DNA from: Pseudomonas wadenswilerensis
GTDB taxonomy: Bacteria; Pseudomonadota; Gammaproteobacteria; Pseudomonadales; Pseudomonadaceae
Direction: 5' to 3'
NCBI RefSeq assembly: GCF_900497695.1
Contig: NZ_UIDD01000007.1
Location: 620,001 to 684,000 of the forward strand
Length of the DNA: 64,000 nucleotides
Notes under the pieces: model-generated
What the model saw: the letters and a program-made list of their open reading frames with translations, nothing else
Databases searched by the model: none
Told to the model about the DNA's origin: nothing
Translations under genes and position numbers: made by a program
Shown: one piece after another, positions 16,953 to 25,533 of the stretch
Layout of the letters: every line of letters begins with the position of its first letter
Numbering within the stretch: the stretch's first letter is position 1

Positions 16953-18808
16953 AGCGCTGCTGCCAATCTCGGCGTATGGGCGAGCAGGCTCTGGGTGTAG
17001 CCGTCGACGGGCCGGTCCAGCACCTCATCCACAGGGCCCTGCTCGACAATCCGTCCTTGCTGGATCACCACCAGCCGATCGGCAATCGCCCGCACCACAC
17101 CCAGGTCGTGGGTGACGAACACCAGGGTCATGCCCTCACCTTGCAATTGCTTGAGCAGGGCCAGGATCGCCGCCTGGACTGAAACGTCCAGTGCCGAAGT
17201 CACTTCATCGCAGATCAGCACGCTCGGTTCGCACACCAGCGCGCGGGCAATCGCCACCCGCTGGCGCTCGCCACCGGAGAGGTGATGGGGATACTTGGCG
17301 GCCACCGAAACCGGCAAGGCCACCCGCTGCAGCGCCGCCTCGATACGCGCCCGGCACGCCTGGCCCTTGAGCTTGAAGAAGTGCTCCAGCGGTGCCTGCA
17401 GGCACTGGGCCACAGTCTGCCGGGGGTTCAAGGCCCGGTACGGGTTCTGGAAGATGTACTGGATGCGATGACGGGTTGTGCCGGGACGTTGCCGGGCCAG
17501 CAGGCTCAGCGGCTGGCCCTCGAAGCTCAGCTCACCGCTGGCATTGTCGCCCAGGCCTGCCAGGGTGCGGGCCAGGCTGGTCTTGCCCGAGCCAGACTCG
17601 CCGACCACTGCCAGGCATTCCCCGGCCTGTACTTCGAGGGCCAGGTCAAACAGCACCTGGCGGTCGTAGGTCAGGTTCAGGTTGCTGATCGCCATTAATG
17701 GCGCCTGATCCACCCGCGTCGCCCGTACCTGCAGCGCCGCTGTGGGCGCCGGCGCCTCAAGCTGTGGATGCAGGCAAGCCACTTGCTGATGGGGCTCAAG
17801 TGTTTGCAGGCCCGGCTCAGCCTGCTCGCAGGCCGCCGTACGCCGCGGGCAGCGTGGCGCGAAAGCACAGCCGTTGGGGCGCTGGCCCGGCGCCGGGGCA
17901 TGGCCGGGAATCGCCTGCAGCGGGTGCTGGCGGGCAACATCCGGGATCGCCGCCAGCAAGCCCAAGGTGTAGGGATGGCTGGGACGGGCGAACAGCCGTT
18001 GGCGACTGGCGACTTCAACGATGCGCCCGGCGTACATGACCATCACCCGGTCGACCAGGTCCTTGATTACCGCCAGGTCGTGGGACACATACACCGCCGC
18101 CACGCCCTGCTCCTTGCACAGCCGGCGCAGGGTTTGCAGGATGTGCGCCTGGGTGCTGACGTCCAGTGCCGTGGTCGGTTCGTCGAGGACAATCAGCCGC
18201 GGGCGCAGGACGAACGCCAGGGCGAGCATCACCCGCTGCTGCTGGCCGCCGGACAGTTGATGGGGGAAGCGCCGCAGGAATTCCGCGTCGCCGGGCAGGC
18301 CGACGTCGATCAGGGTCTGTTGCAGGCGCTGTTGCTGCGCATTTTTTTGCAACTGCGGTTCATGGGCGTGCAGGGTTTCCAGTAATAAAGGCCCGATGCG
18401 CAGGGCCGGGTTCAGGGCTTGCGCCGGGTCCTGGGCGACATAGCCGATCAGCCCGCCACGGGCTTGGCGCAAGGCCTCGCCGCGCAGCTCGAGCAGGCTG
18501 GCGTCGGCGACCTGGATGCGGCCTGCGGCGATGCGCGCACCGCGCCGGGCATGGGCCAGCAAGGCGGTGGCCAGGGTGGTCTTGCCCGAGCCGGACTCAC
18601 CGACCAGGCCGAGGATTTCGCCGGGGGCCAGGGTGAAGTTGATGTGGTCGATGATGTCGGCGCCAGTGTTGAGTTCAACCCGCAGGTTTTGCACTTGCAG
18701 GGCCGGCCTCTCGCTGGCAAGACCGGCTCCCACAGGTTCGGCAGCAGGCCAAGGATCCTGTGGGAGCTGGCTTGCCAGCGATGGGGCCAGTGGGGCATAT
18801 GAGTTCAT
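16949..18808 (-). CDS. Fused double ATPase of a peptide-type ABC importer (DppDF-like)
   Basis: 619 residues containing two ABC ATPase domains. Domain 1: Walker A GLVGESGSGKTTL near residue 70, signature LSGGQQQRVMLALA, Walker B LIVLDEPTTALD, then the oligopeptide-type Cys-rich tail CAFAPRCPRRTAAC. Domain 2: Walker A AVVGESGSGKTSL near residue 400, signature LSGGERQRVAIARA, Walker B LICDEVTSALD. It energises the two adjacent permeases. The first ~30 codons are a translated REP pair (SLASQLPQDPW and EPVGAGLASE), yet the ATG at 18808 has GGGAG upstream and overlaps the permease stop by 4 bp, so this start looks real. Last gene of the leftward island operon. Confidence 0.93.
   Translation of the reverse strand: MNSYAPLAPSLASQLPQDPWPAAEPVGAGLASERPALQVQNLRVELNTGADIIDHINFTLAPGEILGLVGESGSGKTTLATALLAHARRGARIAAGRIQVADASLLELRGEALRQARGGLIGYVAQDPAQALNPALRIGPLLLETLHAHEPQLQKNAQQQRLQQTLIDVGLPGDAEFLRRFPHQLSGGQQQRVMLALAFVLRPRLIVLDEPTTALDVSTQAHILQTLRRLCKEQGVAAVYVSHDLAVIKDLVDRVMVMYAGRIVEVASRQRLFARPSHPYTLGLLAAIPDVARQHPLQAIPGHAPAPGQRPNGCAFAPRCPRRTAACEQAEPGLQTLEPHQQVACLHPQLEAPAPTAALQVRATRVDQAPLMAISNLNLTYDRQVLFDLALEVQAGECLAVVGESGSGKTSLARTLAGLGDNASGELSFEGQPLSLLARQRPGTTRHRIQYIFQNPYRALNPRQTVAQCLQAPLEHFFKLKGQACRARIEAALQRVALPVSVAAKYPHHLSGGERQRVAIARALVCEPSVLICDEVTSALDVSVQAAILALLKQLQGEGMTLVFVTHDLGVVRAIADRLVVIQQGRIVEQGPVDEVLDRPVDGYTQSLLAHTPRLAAAL
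18707..18785. repeat. REP pair inside the 5' coding end of the ABC ATPase gene
   Basis: CGCTGGCAAGACCGGCTCCC (18713-18732) and its inverted partner CTGTGGGAGCTGGCTTGCCA (18759-18778) followed by GCGATGG form a standard Pseudomonas BIME. It lies in frame inside the gene and encodes part of the protein N-terminus. Confidence 0.85.
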
Positions 18809-19623
18809 CGACGTTCTCCCGCGCTGTGCCGGGCAATGCCTTCGGCGAAGATATTGGTGCCGTAGGCGAACACCCCGATCAGCAGCGCCGGGGCCAACAC
18901 CGCCCAGGGCTGGACCAGCAGGCCAGCCTGGTTTTCATTGATCATCAGGCCCCAGTCGGCGGCCGGTGGCGCCACGCCGTAACCCAGGTAGCTCAGCCCC
19001 GAGAGCATGCCGATGCCCCAGGTGAGCATGTTGCCAAAGTGCACCAGCAACGGCGTCAACACGTTGGGCAGGATCTCGCGCAAGAGGATGCGCGTGCGCG
19101 AGAAACCCATCATCTGCGCTGCCTCGACGAACTCCTGGCTGGCCACCGCCACCGCGCTGCCACGGGCCAGGCGGATCACCCCGGGGGTGAAGGCGATGGC
19201 CACGGTGAGCACGATCAGCCACGGCGCCCGGCCCAGCATCGAGACAATCAACAGCACCAGGATCAGGTCGGGAAACGCCAGCCAGATATCCGCCAGCCAA
19301 GTGATCGCCTGATCCAGGCGCTGGCGCGACAAACCGGCCAGCAGCCCCAGCACGGTACCGGCAATCAGCGCGATGGCGGCCGCCGCCAGCGACATCCACA
19401 AGATCGACAGCCCGCCATTGAGCAACCGCGACAGCACGTCATGGCCGAGAAAATCATGGCCCAGCGGTGCGTCGCCGGCGGGGGCGCCATACACCCCGCC
19501 CACCATGTCGGTGGGGGCATGGGGCGCCAGCCAGGGACCGACCAGGGCCAGGAGGACGATGGCCAGGGTCACCAGGCCGCCGCGGCGAATCTGTGGCTCA
19601 CGCCACCAGCGTGCATTGAACAT
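18805..19623 (-). CDS. ABC importer permease (DppC/OppC-like)
   Basis: 272 residues with about six membrane helices. The conserved inner-membrane permease loop is EFVEAAQMMGFSRTRILLRE followed by ILPNVLTPLLVHF (EAA motif, contacts the ATPase). N-terminal short cytoplasmic segment then helix LVTLAIVLLALVGPWLAP, as in DppC. It overlaps the ATPase gene by 4 bp (ATGA) and lies 12 bp after the other permease gene. Confidence 0.92.
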   Translation of the reverse strand: MFNARWWREPQIRRGGLVTLAIVLLALVGPWLAPHAPTDMVGGVYGAPAGDAPLGHDFLGHDVLSRLLNGGLSILWMSLAAAAIALIAGTVLGLLAGLSRQRLDQAITWLADIWLAFPDLILVLLIVSMLGRAPWLIVLTVAIAFTPGVIRLARGSAVAVASQEFVEAAQMMGFSRTRILLREILPNVLTPLLVHFGNMLTWGIGMLSGLSYLGYGVAPPAADWGLMINENQAGLLVQPWAVLAPALLIGVFAYGTNIFAEGIARHSAGERR

Positions 19624-19635
19624 GGACTACTCCTC

Positions 19636-20697
19636 TCAAGGGGCTTTGGCCGCCGGGCGCCGCCACCAGCTCTGGATGCCGCGGCGGTTGCGCTGGATCA
19701 GCGTGGCGCGGCGGGCGGTGCGCAGTTTCGGGGTGAGCAAGACGGTGAGCAGGTCAGCCACCAGGTTGATCAGCACCACCCCCAGGGTGATGACCAGCAC
19801 CACGCCCTGCACCAGCGGCAGGTCGCGCATCTGGATCGCGCTGTTGAGCTGGGTGCCGATGCCCGGGTAGCTGAAGATCACCTCGGCCAGCAAGGCGCCG
19901 CCGATCAGCGTGCGCAGGGTCAGGGCCACGCCCTGGATCGCTGGCACCAGGGCATTGGGCAAGGTGTGGCGCCAGACGATGCGCCATTCGGCGATGCCGC
20001 GCAGGCGCGCCGCGCTGACGTAGTCCGAGTCCAGCGCTTCGATCATCGAGGCGCGGACCATGCGCACCAGGTACGGCAGCGACGACAGGCTCAGGGCGAA
20101 GATCGGCAGCAACAGGTATTCAAGCTGCTGCCACAGGGCTTTGTCCGGATCGAGGATCGACACCGCCGGCAGCAGGTTGACCTGGGGCATGGAGAACAGC
20201 AGCACCAGGCCGATGGCGAGCAGAAAGCCCGGCGTGGCCTTGAGGAAAATCAGCGCCGACAGGCCAAAGCGGTCCAGGCGGCTGTCGCGGCGCAGGGCCA
20301 GGCTGACGCCGATGCTCAAGGCCAGCGGCACCACCAGCACCAGCACCCCGGCCAGCAGCGCCAGGGTATTGCCGAAGCGGCTGAAGATGATCGCCGCCAC
20401 CGGCTGGTTGGAGTCCAGGGAAACCCCCAGGTCGCCGCGCAGCACCTGGCCGAGCCAGCTGAAGTACTGCACCAGGATCGGCCGGTTCAGGCCCAGTTGC
20501 TCGCGCAGGGTCAGCACGCTTTCCAGCGGTGCCTCGGGGCCGAGGATGACCCGCGCCGGGTCCGAGGGCAGCGCCTGGGTGGCGATGAACACCACCAGGC
20601 TGATGACCCAGGCGGTGAGCAGGCCGTAGCCCAGGCGGCCGATGAACCACGGCAACCAGGCAGGGAGTCGGGAAGTGCGTGCGCAAGGTTCAGGCAT
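19636..20697 (-). CDS. ABC importer permease (DppB/OppB-like)
   Basis: 353 residues with about six membrane helices. The DppB signature is present: LGLNRPILVQYFSWLGQVLR, GDLGVSL, and the EAA loop DYVSAARLRGIAEWRIVWRH followed by TLPNALVPAIQG. It forms the heterodimeric channel with the adjacent DppC-like permease. Its start overlaps the end of the substrate-binding protein gene by 8 bp, so the operon is translationally coupled. Confidence 0.92.
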   Translation of the reverse strand: MPEPCARTSRLPAWLPWFIGRLGYGLLTAWVISLVVFIATQALPSDPARVILGPEAPLESVLTLREQLGLNRPILVQYFSWLGQVLRGDLGVSLDSNQPVAAIIFSRFGNTLALLAGVLVLVVPLALSIGVSLALRRDSRLDRFGLSALIFLKATPGFLLAIGLVLLFSMPQVNLLPAVSILDPDKALWQQLEYLLLPIFALSLSSLPYLVRMVRASMIEALDSDYVSAARLRGIAEWRIVWRHTLPNALVPAIQGVALTLRTLIGGALLAEVIFSYPGIGTQLNSAIQMRDLPLVQGVVLVITLGVVLINLVADLLTVLLTPKLRTARRATLIQRNRRGIQSWWRRPAAKAP

Positions 20698-22261
20698 GGT
20701 TCAACCACAGGCTGTCAAAGCGCCAGGAGGCGAAAGTGGTCTGTTCGCCGTGCAAGCCGCCGACCTTGCTGGAGGCGGCATCGAGCACGTCGGTAAAGCC
20801 CCAGATCAGCAAGCCGCCGCGCTGGTGCTGGATGGTCTGGGCCTCGTGCACCAGTTGCTTGCGTCGCTCAAGGTCAGGCTGGCCGAGGGCCTGGGTGAAC
20901 AGCTCAGAGAAACGCTCGTCGCGAAAATTGCTGCGGTTGTAGATCGCCAGCGGCGCGTCGTTGTGCAGGCCGGTGGCCAGGAAGCCACGGGCCGGCGTGG
21001 AGCCTGGCGACATCAGCCACTGCTCTTTCTGCGGGCCGTTGAACACCGAGCTGTCCACCGGGGTGACCTTGACCTCGACCCCGGCCTTCTTCGCCTGCTG
21101 GGCGAACACCAGGGCGGCGTTGACTTCGTTGGCGGTGGTGGTCAGCTCGACCCGCAGGTCGCTGGCGCCGGCCTGGCGCAGCAGCGAGCGGGCCTGGTCG
21201 AGGTCATAGCCGCGCTGGGCAATGGCGTGGTTGTAGGTCGGGTCCTGCGGCGAGTACAGGTCGTTGGCGATGCGCCCGAAGCCATTGAGGCCACGGCCGA
21301 TCAGCTCCTGACGATCGGCCAGCAGGCGGAAGGCCTGGCGTACCCGTTCGTCCTGGAACGGCGCCTTGGCGGTGTTGAGGTTGAAGCCGCTGAACGAAGT
21401 GCTCGGCGACACCACCAGTTGCAGCCGCGGGTCGGCCTTGATCAAGGCGCTGTGCTCGGCCTGCACGCCGCTGGCAACGTCGATCTGCCCGGCGCGCAAC
21501 GCCGCAACCCGCGACACCTGGTCCTTGAATTCGATGATCTCCAGCTCGTCGGCATACGGTTGGTTGGGTTTGAAATAGTTCTCGAACCGGGTGAACAGCG
21601 CGCGCTGGCCCGGCACGAAGCTTTTCAGCCGGTACGGCCCCGCCCCCACCGGGTTGCTCACCGGGTCGTAATCGGTCGGCACGATGCCGCCGAAGGCGAT
21701 CAGGGTTTCATCCAGCGGGAAGAAGCTGCGGCCCTGCTTGAAGCGGATCTCGATGGTGCGCTCGTCGAGCTTGCGCAAGGCCTGGCGGTCGATGGCGCCG
21801 ACCAGCCCGGCAAACGGCGAGGCCAGTTTTGGGTCGGTCAGGCGCAGGATCGAGAACAGCATGTCATCGGCGGTGATGCTCTTGCCGTGGTGGAACTCCA
21901 GGCCCGGCTTGATGCGGATGGTCCAGGCGCTGGCATCGGCGTTGGGCTCGGCGAATTCGGCCAGGCCCAGGCGCGTGCTGACGTCGTCGTTCCACTCCCA
22001 GAACTTGCTGTACAGCGCCCAGCCGCGAATGATCCCGCCGCCAGACGGCTTGTGCGCATCGAGGTTGCCGGCCTGGTCGCCGTCGATGATGCCGACGCGC
22101 AGGCGCCCGCCACGCACCGGCTGGGTCGGCCGGGCGATGGCTGCGCCTGCGGCCGGTTCAGCACCGCCGCAACCTGTGAGCAGGCTGGAGCCGAGCAACA
22201 GGCCGCCACCGACGGCCAGGCTGTTGCCGAGGAACACCCGGCGGGAAAATTCGTTTGGCAT
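20690..22261 (-). CDS. ABC importer substrate-binding lipoprotein (DppA-like, Tat signal)
   Basis: 523 residues from ATG 22261, preceded by AAGGAG. The start has a twin-arginine motif SRRVFLG, a hydrophobic segment, and a lipobox LLTGC with C31, so the mature protein should be an exported lipoprotein. The rest fits SBP family 5 (peptide/nickel/opine binding): GVRPLRVGIIDGD-like beginning, ISADDMLFSILRLTD-like loop and YPQDPTYNHA-like hinge. The ligand is unknown. Because its operon also encodes a monooxygenase and a desulfinase-like enzyme, an organosulfur ligand rather than a peptide is inferred. Confidence 0.9.
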   Translation of the reverse strand: MPNEFSRRVFLGNSLAVGGGLLLGSSLLTGCGGAEPAAGAAIARPTQPVRGGRLRVGIIDGDQAGNLDAHKPSGGGIIRGWALYSKFWEWNDDVSTRLGLAEFAEPNADASAWTIRIKPGLEFHHGKSITADDMLFSILRLTDPKLASPFAGLVGAIDRQALRKLDERTIEIRFKQGRSFFPLDETLIAFGGIVPTDYDPVSNPVGAGPYRLKSFVPGQRALFTRFENYFKPNQPYADELEIIEFKDQVSRVAALRAGQIDVASGVQAEHSALIKADPRLQLVVSPSTSFSGFNLNTAKAPFQDERVRQAFRLLADRQELIGRGLNGFGRIANDLYSPQDPTYNHAIAQRGYDLDQARSLLRQAGASDLRVELTTTANEVNAALVFAQQAKKAGVEVKVTPVDSSVFNGPQKEQWLMSPGSTPARGFLATGLHNDAPLAIYNRSNFRDERFSELFTQALGQPDLERRKQLVHEAQTIQHQRGGLLIWGFTDVLDAASSKVGGLHGEQTTFASWRFDSLWLNHA

Positions 22262-22271
22262 GGGCAACTCC

Positions 22272-23447
22272 TTAAGCCGGTTCGGCAACCGTGCGCGCAC
22301 TCAGGCGCGGAATGTCAAAACCGTGGTCCAGGTCGAGCAAGGGGAACAGCAGGTCGGCGACCCGGTGGGCTTCATCGATCAGCGGGAAACCCGAGAGGAT
22401 GAACGCCGAGGTGCCCTGGGCTTCGTACTCGCGAATCCGTGCGGCCACCTGCTCGGCGCTGCCGACCAGGTAGGTGCCGGCCGCAGGACCGAGGATGTTG
22501 AAGCCGAACAGGCTCGGGCCGGTCCAGACGTTGGGGTAGATCTCAAGCTCGCGGGCCGTGGGCAGGCGGCCGTCGCGGATGCTCTGCACATTGCGCTGGA
22601 TTTGCGGATTGTCGCTGCTGAAGGTCTCCAGGGTCTGGCCCGCAGGCAGTTGGCGTTCAATGGCGGCGCGGGCGGTTGCCAGCGAGGTCTGTTGCAGCAG
22701 CTTTTCAGCGTGGGCCCAGGCCTCTTCTGCGGTTTCGCGGACGATGATCTGCAGGCGCGTGCCGAAGCTCAGTTCGCGGCCGATCTTCGCGGCCTCTGCC
22801 GCTACCCGGCGGAACTTCTCGCCCAGCCTTGGCGGGGTGTCGGCGAAGCTCAGGTAGACATCCAGCAACTGCACCGAATGGGCCACGCCCGGGCCGGAAG
22901 TGCCCGCCCCCCACAGCGGCACGGAGGCGCGTTGTGGCGGATGCCAGCCGCCCAGCGGGTGACGTGCCGCCGCAGCCGGACGTGGCGCCAGCTTGACGTA
23001 CTGGCCGTCAAAGCCTGCGGTTTCACCGGCATAAATACTCTGGAAGGCGCGCCAGTACTCCAGGCTGAACTGGTAGCGCTCATCGTGCGGGTAATGCACG
23101 CCCAGGGGGGCCAGGCCGGCGTCGCTGCCGTTGACCACGTTGAACAACAGGCGGCCGTTGGAGAACTCATCAAAAGTCAGCGCCCACTTGGCCAGTACCG
23201 CCGGCGATAACTCGCCCGGATGCTGGGCCACCAGAAAGCGCAGGCGCTCGGTGGCGTCGATCAGCGCGGCAGCCACCGCCAGGCTCTCGTTGGGGCTCGA
23301 GCCCAGCAGCGAGCCGTAATAGCCCAGGCGGTCGCTGGCCACCGCCAGTTGCTTGAGGTGGGCGAAATCGGTTTTCCAGCGTCCTTGCGGCTCCCACGGA
23401 TAGGGACCATCGGGGCTGGTGAGGTACCAGAGAATCTTGACAGCCAT
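22272..23447 (-). CDS. SsuD-like FMNH2-dependent (LLM) monooxygenase
   Basis: 391 residues of the bacterial luciferase-like family, closest to alkanesulfonate monooxygenase SsuD: TERLRFLVAQHPGELSPAVL, FSNGRLLFNVVNGSD, FGTRLQIIVRET, AYLVGS-like end and SAFILSGFPLIDEAHRVADL. SsuD residues R226 and H228 lie in R-x-H; here the motif is R-L-Q, so the Arg is kept but the His is Gln, and no Cys matches SsuD C54. The substrate is therefore probably not a simple alkanesulfonate. It would need a separate flavin reductase, which the window does not encode. Between the aldolase-like gene (9 bp) and the binding protein gene (10 bp). Confidence 0.88.
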   Translation of the reverse strand: MAVKILWYLTSPDGPYPWEPQGRWKTDFAHLKQLAVASDRLGYYGSLLGSSPNESLAVAAALIDATERLRFLVAQHPGELSPAVLAKWALTFDEFSNGRLLFNVVNGSDAGLAPLGVHYPHDERYQFSLEYWRAFQSIYAGETAGFDGQYVKLAPRPAAAARHPLGGWHPPQRASVPLWGAGTSGPGVAHSVQLLDVYLSFADTPPRLGEKFRRVAAEAAKIGRELSFGTRLQIIVRETAEEAWAHAEKLLQQTSLATARAAIERQLPAGQTLETFSSDNPQIQRNVQSIRDGRLPTARELEIYPNVWTGPSLFGFNILGPAAGTYLVGSAEQVAARIREYEAQGTSAFILSGFPLIDEAHRVADLLFPLLDLDHGFDIPRLSARTVAEPA

Positions 23448-23456
23448 GGTCTTTCC

Positions 23457-24191
23457 TCAGGCGCGAATGCGGTCGGTGGCGGGAATCAGGCCCAGCTCGT
23501 TGGCCTTGTCGATCAGCTTGCTCATCCGCCATTGCTGGGTGAGCACGCCCGGGCCGAAGGGCCGCGAGCCGCCGATGGCTTCGGCCAGCAGTTGCAGTTG
23601 CGCCCCCTCCTCCAGCAGCACGATGAACTCGGCGGTCGCGCGCAGGCCCTGCTGGCCCCAGACCGTGGCGCCACCGTTGGCTTCGAGGATGGCCGGGGTG
23701 AACGGGTTCTCGGCCAGGCGTTCGAGGATGAAATCCACCTCGTCCTGGCGCCGGTCGATGTAGGTCGGCAGCTCGCGGGCCAGCTGGAAGCGCTGCACCG
23801 GCACGTAGTTGAACGGCAAGGTACGCTGGGTCTGGGCCCAGGCACCGAGGTACGGCGAGTGCACATGCGACACCGTGGTGATCTGCGGTTGTTCGCGAAA
23901 CAGCTTGGCGTAACGGCCCAGGCCACCCTTGCCCTGGCCATGCACCAGGTTGCCGGCCAGGTCGCTGACCGTGGCCTGCAGCGGCTTGCGGTACTCCCAC
24001 GGCCCCGGGTAGTTGACCGATACCAGCAACTCGCGGCCCGGTACCCGTTCGATAAAGCCGACGGTGCCGTTGGCGGTGATGGTGTTGGTTTCACGGAACA
24101 CGGTGAAGGCCTGGTCGGCCTCGTTGATCACCTGCTCGATGAAGGTGTTCAGCGCGGCATCGATCAGGTGTTCGGTAGTCAGTACGGTCAT
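23457..24191 (-). CDS. Class II aldolase/adducin-fold protein with altered metal site
   Basis: 244 residues. The fold is recognisable from NTITANGTVGFIERVPG (a variant of the usual N-x-S-x-R element) and TVSHVHSPYLGAWA, where H-x-H matches the first two zinc ligands of L-fuculose-phosphate aldolase. The third ligand, normally in an N-H-G motif, is replaced: EANGGATVWG has Gly. The position matching FucA E73 also appears to be Gly. It may be a decarboxylase, dehydratase or non-catalytic relative rather than an aldolase. Encoded in the leftward operon, 12 bp after the DszB-like gene. Confidence 0.78.
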   Translation of the reverse strand: MTVLTTEHLIDAALNTFIEQVINEADQAFTVFRETNTITANGTVGFIERVPGRELLVSVNYPGPWEYRKPLQATVSDLAGNLVHGQGKGGLGRYAKLFREQPQITTVSHVHSPYLGAWAQTQRTLPFNYVPVQRFQLARELPTYIDRRQDEVDFILERLAENPFTPAILEANGGATVWGQQGLRATAEFIVLLEEGAQLQLLAEAIGGSRPFGPGVLTQQWRMSKLIDKANELGLIPATDRIRA

Positions 24192-24203
24192 GGCATTGCT
24201 CCT

Positions 24204-25262
24204 TTAAGCGTGGGCGCGGCGTTCGGCCAGCAGTTGCTGGGCAGCTTGCAGTGGGCGCGGGTCGACCCAGTCGGCCAGGGCAAAATCGGCTTCGAGAAAG
24301 CCGTGCAGGTTGAGGAAGGTTTTCTGGATATCGAGAAACGCCAGGCGCTCGCTCGAGAGGTCCGGGGCCAGGGTGGTATGGAAGTCGCCGCGGTAGGCTT
24401 GATCGACGCCCTGGGCGCCGGCGCGGGTTTCGTCCTGAAGGATGCGCAGCAGGCCGTCGCGGTTGTCGCGGGCCCAGTCGGCGGCGCGCAGGGTCTGGGC
24501 GAGAAAGCGCACCACCAGGTCGAAGTGATCGTCGAGCAGGCTCTGGTGCACGGTGATCGGCCGTGGCGTGCCGTTGTTGATGCGCAAGCGCGGGTCTGCG
24601 ATCTGGTCCAGGTCGATCCCCACCACCAGGCCCAGGCGCCGGGCCGCATCGGCGGCGGCAGCGCCCTTGACGTAGACCGCATCGACCTCGCCGCGCACCA
24701 GGTAATCCAGGCCCGACCACAGACGCTGCAACCCCTGCTGCGGGGTCGGCGCATCGTCCTGGGATTGCAGCGCCACTTCCACCAGCTGGACATCATCGAA
24801 GCTCAGCCCGGCCAGACTCAGGGCGCCTTTGTAGCCGTGCAGGCTCATGGCCCGGGCGATGCTGCCGGGGCGGTTGGCGCCCCAGGCCGGCAGGGCCAGA
24901 CGCTTGCCTTTAAGGTCGGCGGCGCTGCGAATGCCTGAGTCGGGGCGAACCAGGATAGTCTGCCATTCCTCGATCCAGGTCAGGCCGATCAGCCGGCTCG
25001 GGGCGCCAGCAGCGCGCGCCGCCAGGGCCGGGACATTACCGCCCTCGCGAAACAGCCCGGGCAGTTGGTGATCGTAGTGGTGATGGCCCAGCTGCCGGGC
25101 TTCCTGCAGGGTTTCCACCGGCAGGCCGTCGGCGGCGAACTCTGCCGTGAGCCAGCCCAGGGTGTAGGCGATACCGGAAGCGGTCGGCACCGGGCAGCGG
25201 GTGAACCAGAGTTGCTCCAGCGCCGTTGCGGTGGGCAGCGGCAAGGTGGCGGCGATTGTCAT
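24204..25262 (-). CDS. DszB-like desulfinase family protein (Cys form)
   Basis: 352 residues. The ATG at 25262 is preferred over 25268 because GGAG lies 7 nt upstream of it. The fold is that of ABC-type substrate-binding proteins (NMT1/SsuA), but there is no signal peptide, so the protein is cytoplasmic. It resembles 2'-hydroxybiphenyl-2-sulfinate desulfinase DszB: WFTRCPVPT carries C23, matching the catalytic Cys27 of DszB (SNCPVPN); H62 and R72 followed by EGG match DszB H60 and R70; the end ADFALADWVDP matches the DszB C-terminus. It should cleave sulfite from a sulfinate. It is the first gene of the leftward operon, downstream of a sigma-54 promoter at 25317-25332. Confidence 0.78.
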   Translation of the reverse strand: MTIAATLPLPTATALEQLWFTRCPVPTASGIAYTLGWLTAEFAADGLPVETLQEARQLGHHHYDHQLPGLFREGGNVPALAARAAGAPSRLIGLTWIEEWQTILVRPDSGIRSAADLKGKRLALPAWGANRPGSIARAMSLHGYKGALSLAGLSFDDVQLVEVALQSQDDAPTPQQGLQRLWSGLDYLVRGEVDAVYVKGAAAADAARRLGLVVGIDLDQIADPRLRINNGTPRPITVHQSLLDDHFDLVVRFLAQTLRAADWARDNRDGLLRILQDETRAGAQGVDQAYRGDFHTTLAPDLSSERLAFLDIQKTFLNLHGFLEADFALADWVDPRPLQAAQQLLAERRAHA

Positions 25263-25316
25263 GGGCATGCTCCATCAAGCGGATCGAATCGGCCGGCTGG
25301 CCTTTGCCTGAGGTAT

Positions 25317-25332
25317 TGCAGCGCCCGTGCCA
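25317..25332 (-). promoter_or_regulatory. Sigma-54 promoter for the leftward operon
   Basis: On the minus strand the sequence reads TGGCACGGGCGCTGCA, with GG and GC separated by exactly 10 bp as sigma-54 requires. It ends about 55 nt before the start codon of the DszB-like gene. Confidence 0.8.
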
Positions 25333-25418
25333 ACTCGGCAAAGCCCTGAATTCATTGGGCTTTGCGCCTTTGCTTGAAGGTTGACTGCTGATCTGCCAGC
25401 AGTGCTGGCGCAGCCCTG

Positions 25419-25435
25419 CTGCTGCCAGAGCAACA
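25419..25435. promoter_or_regulatory. Enhancer-like palindrome, copy 1
   Basis: CTGCTGCCAGAGCAACA, a near-match to the shared motif TTGCT-N5-AGCAA followed by CA. It lies midway between the two divergent sigma-54 promoters. Confidence 0.65.
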
Positions 25436-25447
25436 ATCGGCAGCCGA

Positions 25448-25464
25448 TTGCTGCCCCAGCAACA
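25448..25464. promoter_or_regulatory. Enhancer-like palindrome, copy 2
   Basis: TTGCTGCCCCAGCAACA, a perfect palindrome (TTGCTG / CAGCAA), 29 bp from copy 1 (centre to centre) and about 75 bp upstream of the -12 element of the rightward sigma-54 promoter. Confidence 0.75.
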
Positions 25465-25517
25465 CCCGCCTTCGGCAAATTCGGCGTAAGCCTTGCTGCA
25501 CGGGGCTTTGCGGCCAC

Positions 25518-25533
25518 TGGCACAGAACCTGCT
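25518..25533 (+). promoter_or_regulatory. Sigma-54 promoter for the DszC-like/ABC exporter operon
   Basis: TGGCACAGAACCTGCT, with GG and GC separated by 10 bp. It lies 40 bp before the GTG start at 25573. Confidence 0.8.

Noticed and set aside
18760..20796. A 678-residue plus-strand frame opposite the ABC permease genes
   Set aside because: The translation is a Gln/His/Arg-rich low-complexity shadow of the permease genes, which have clear membrane helices and EAA loops.
24204..25262. Reading the three DszB-like proteins as ABC transporter substrate-binding subunits (SsuA-like)
   Set aside because: None has a signal peptide, and the C-P-V-P motif plus the His and Arg positions match the desulfinase DszB. 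The fold is shared, so the name alone would mislead; some doubt remains for the Ser copy.
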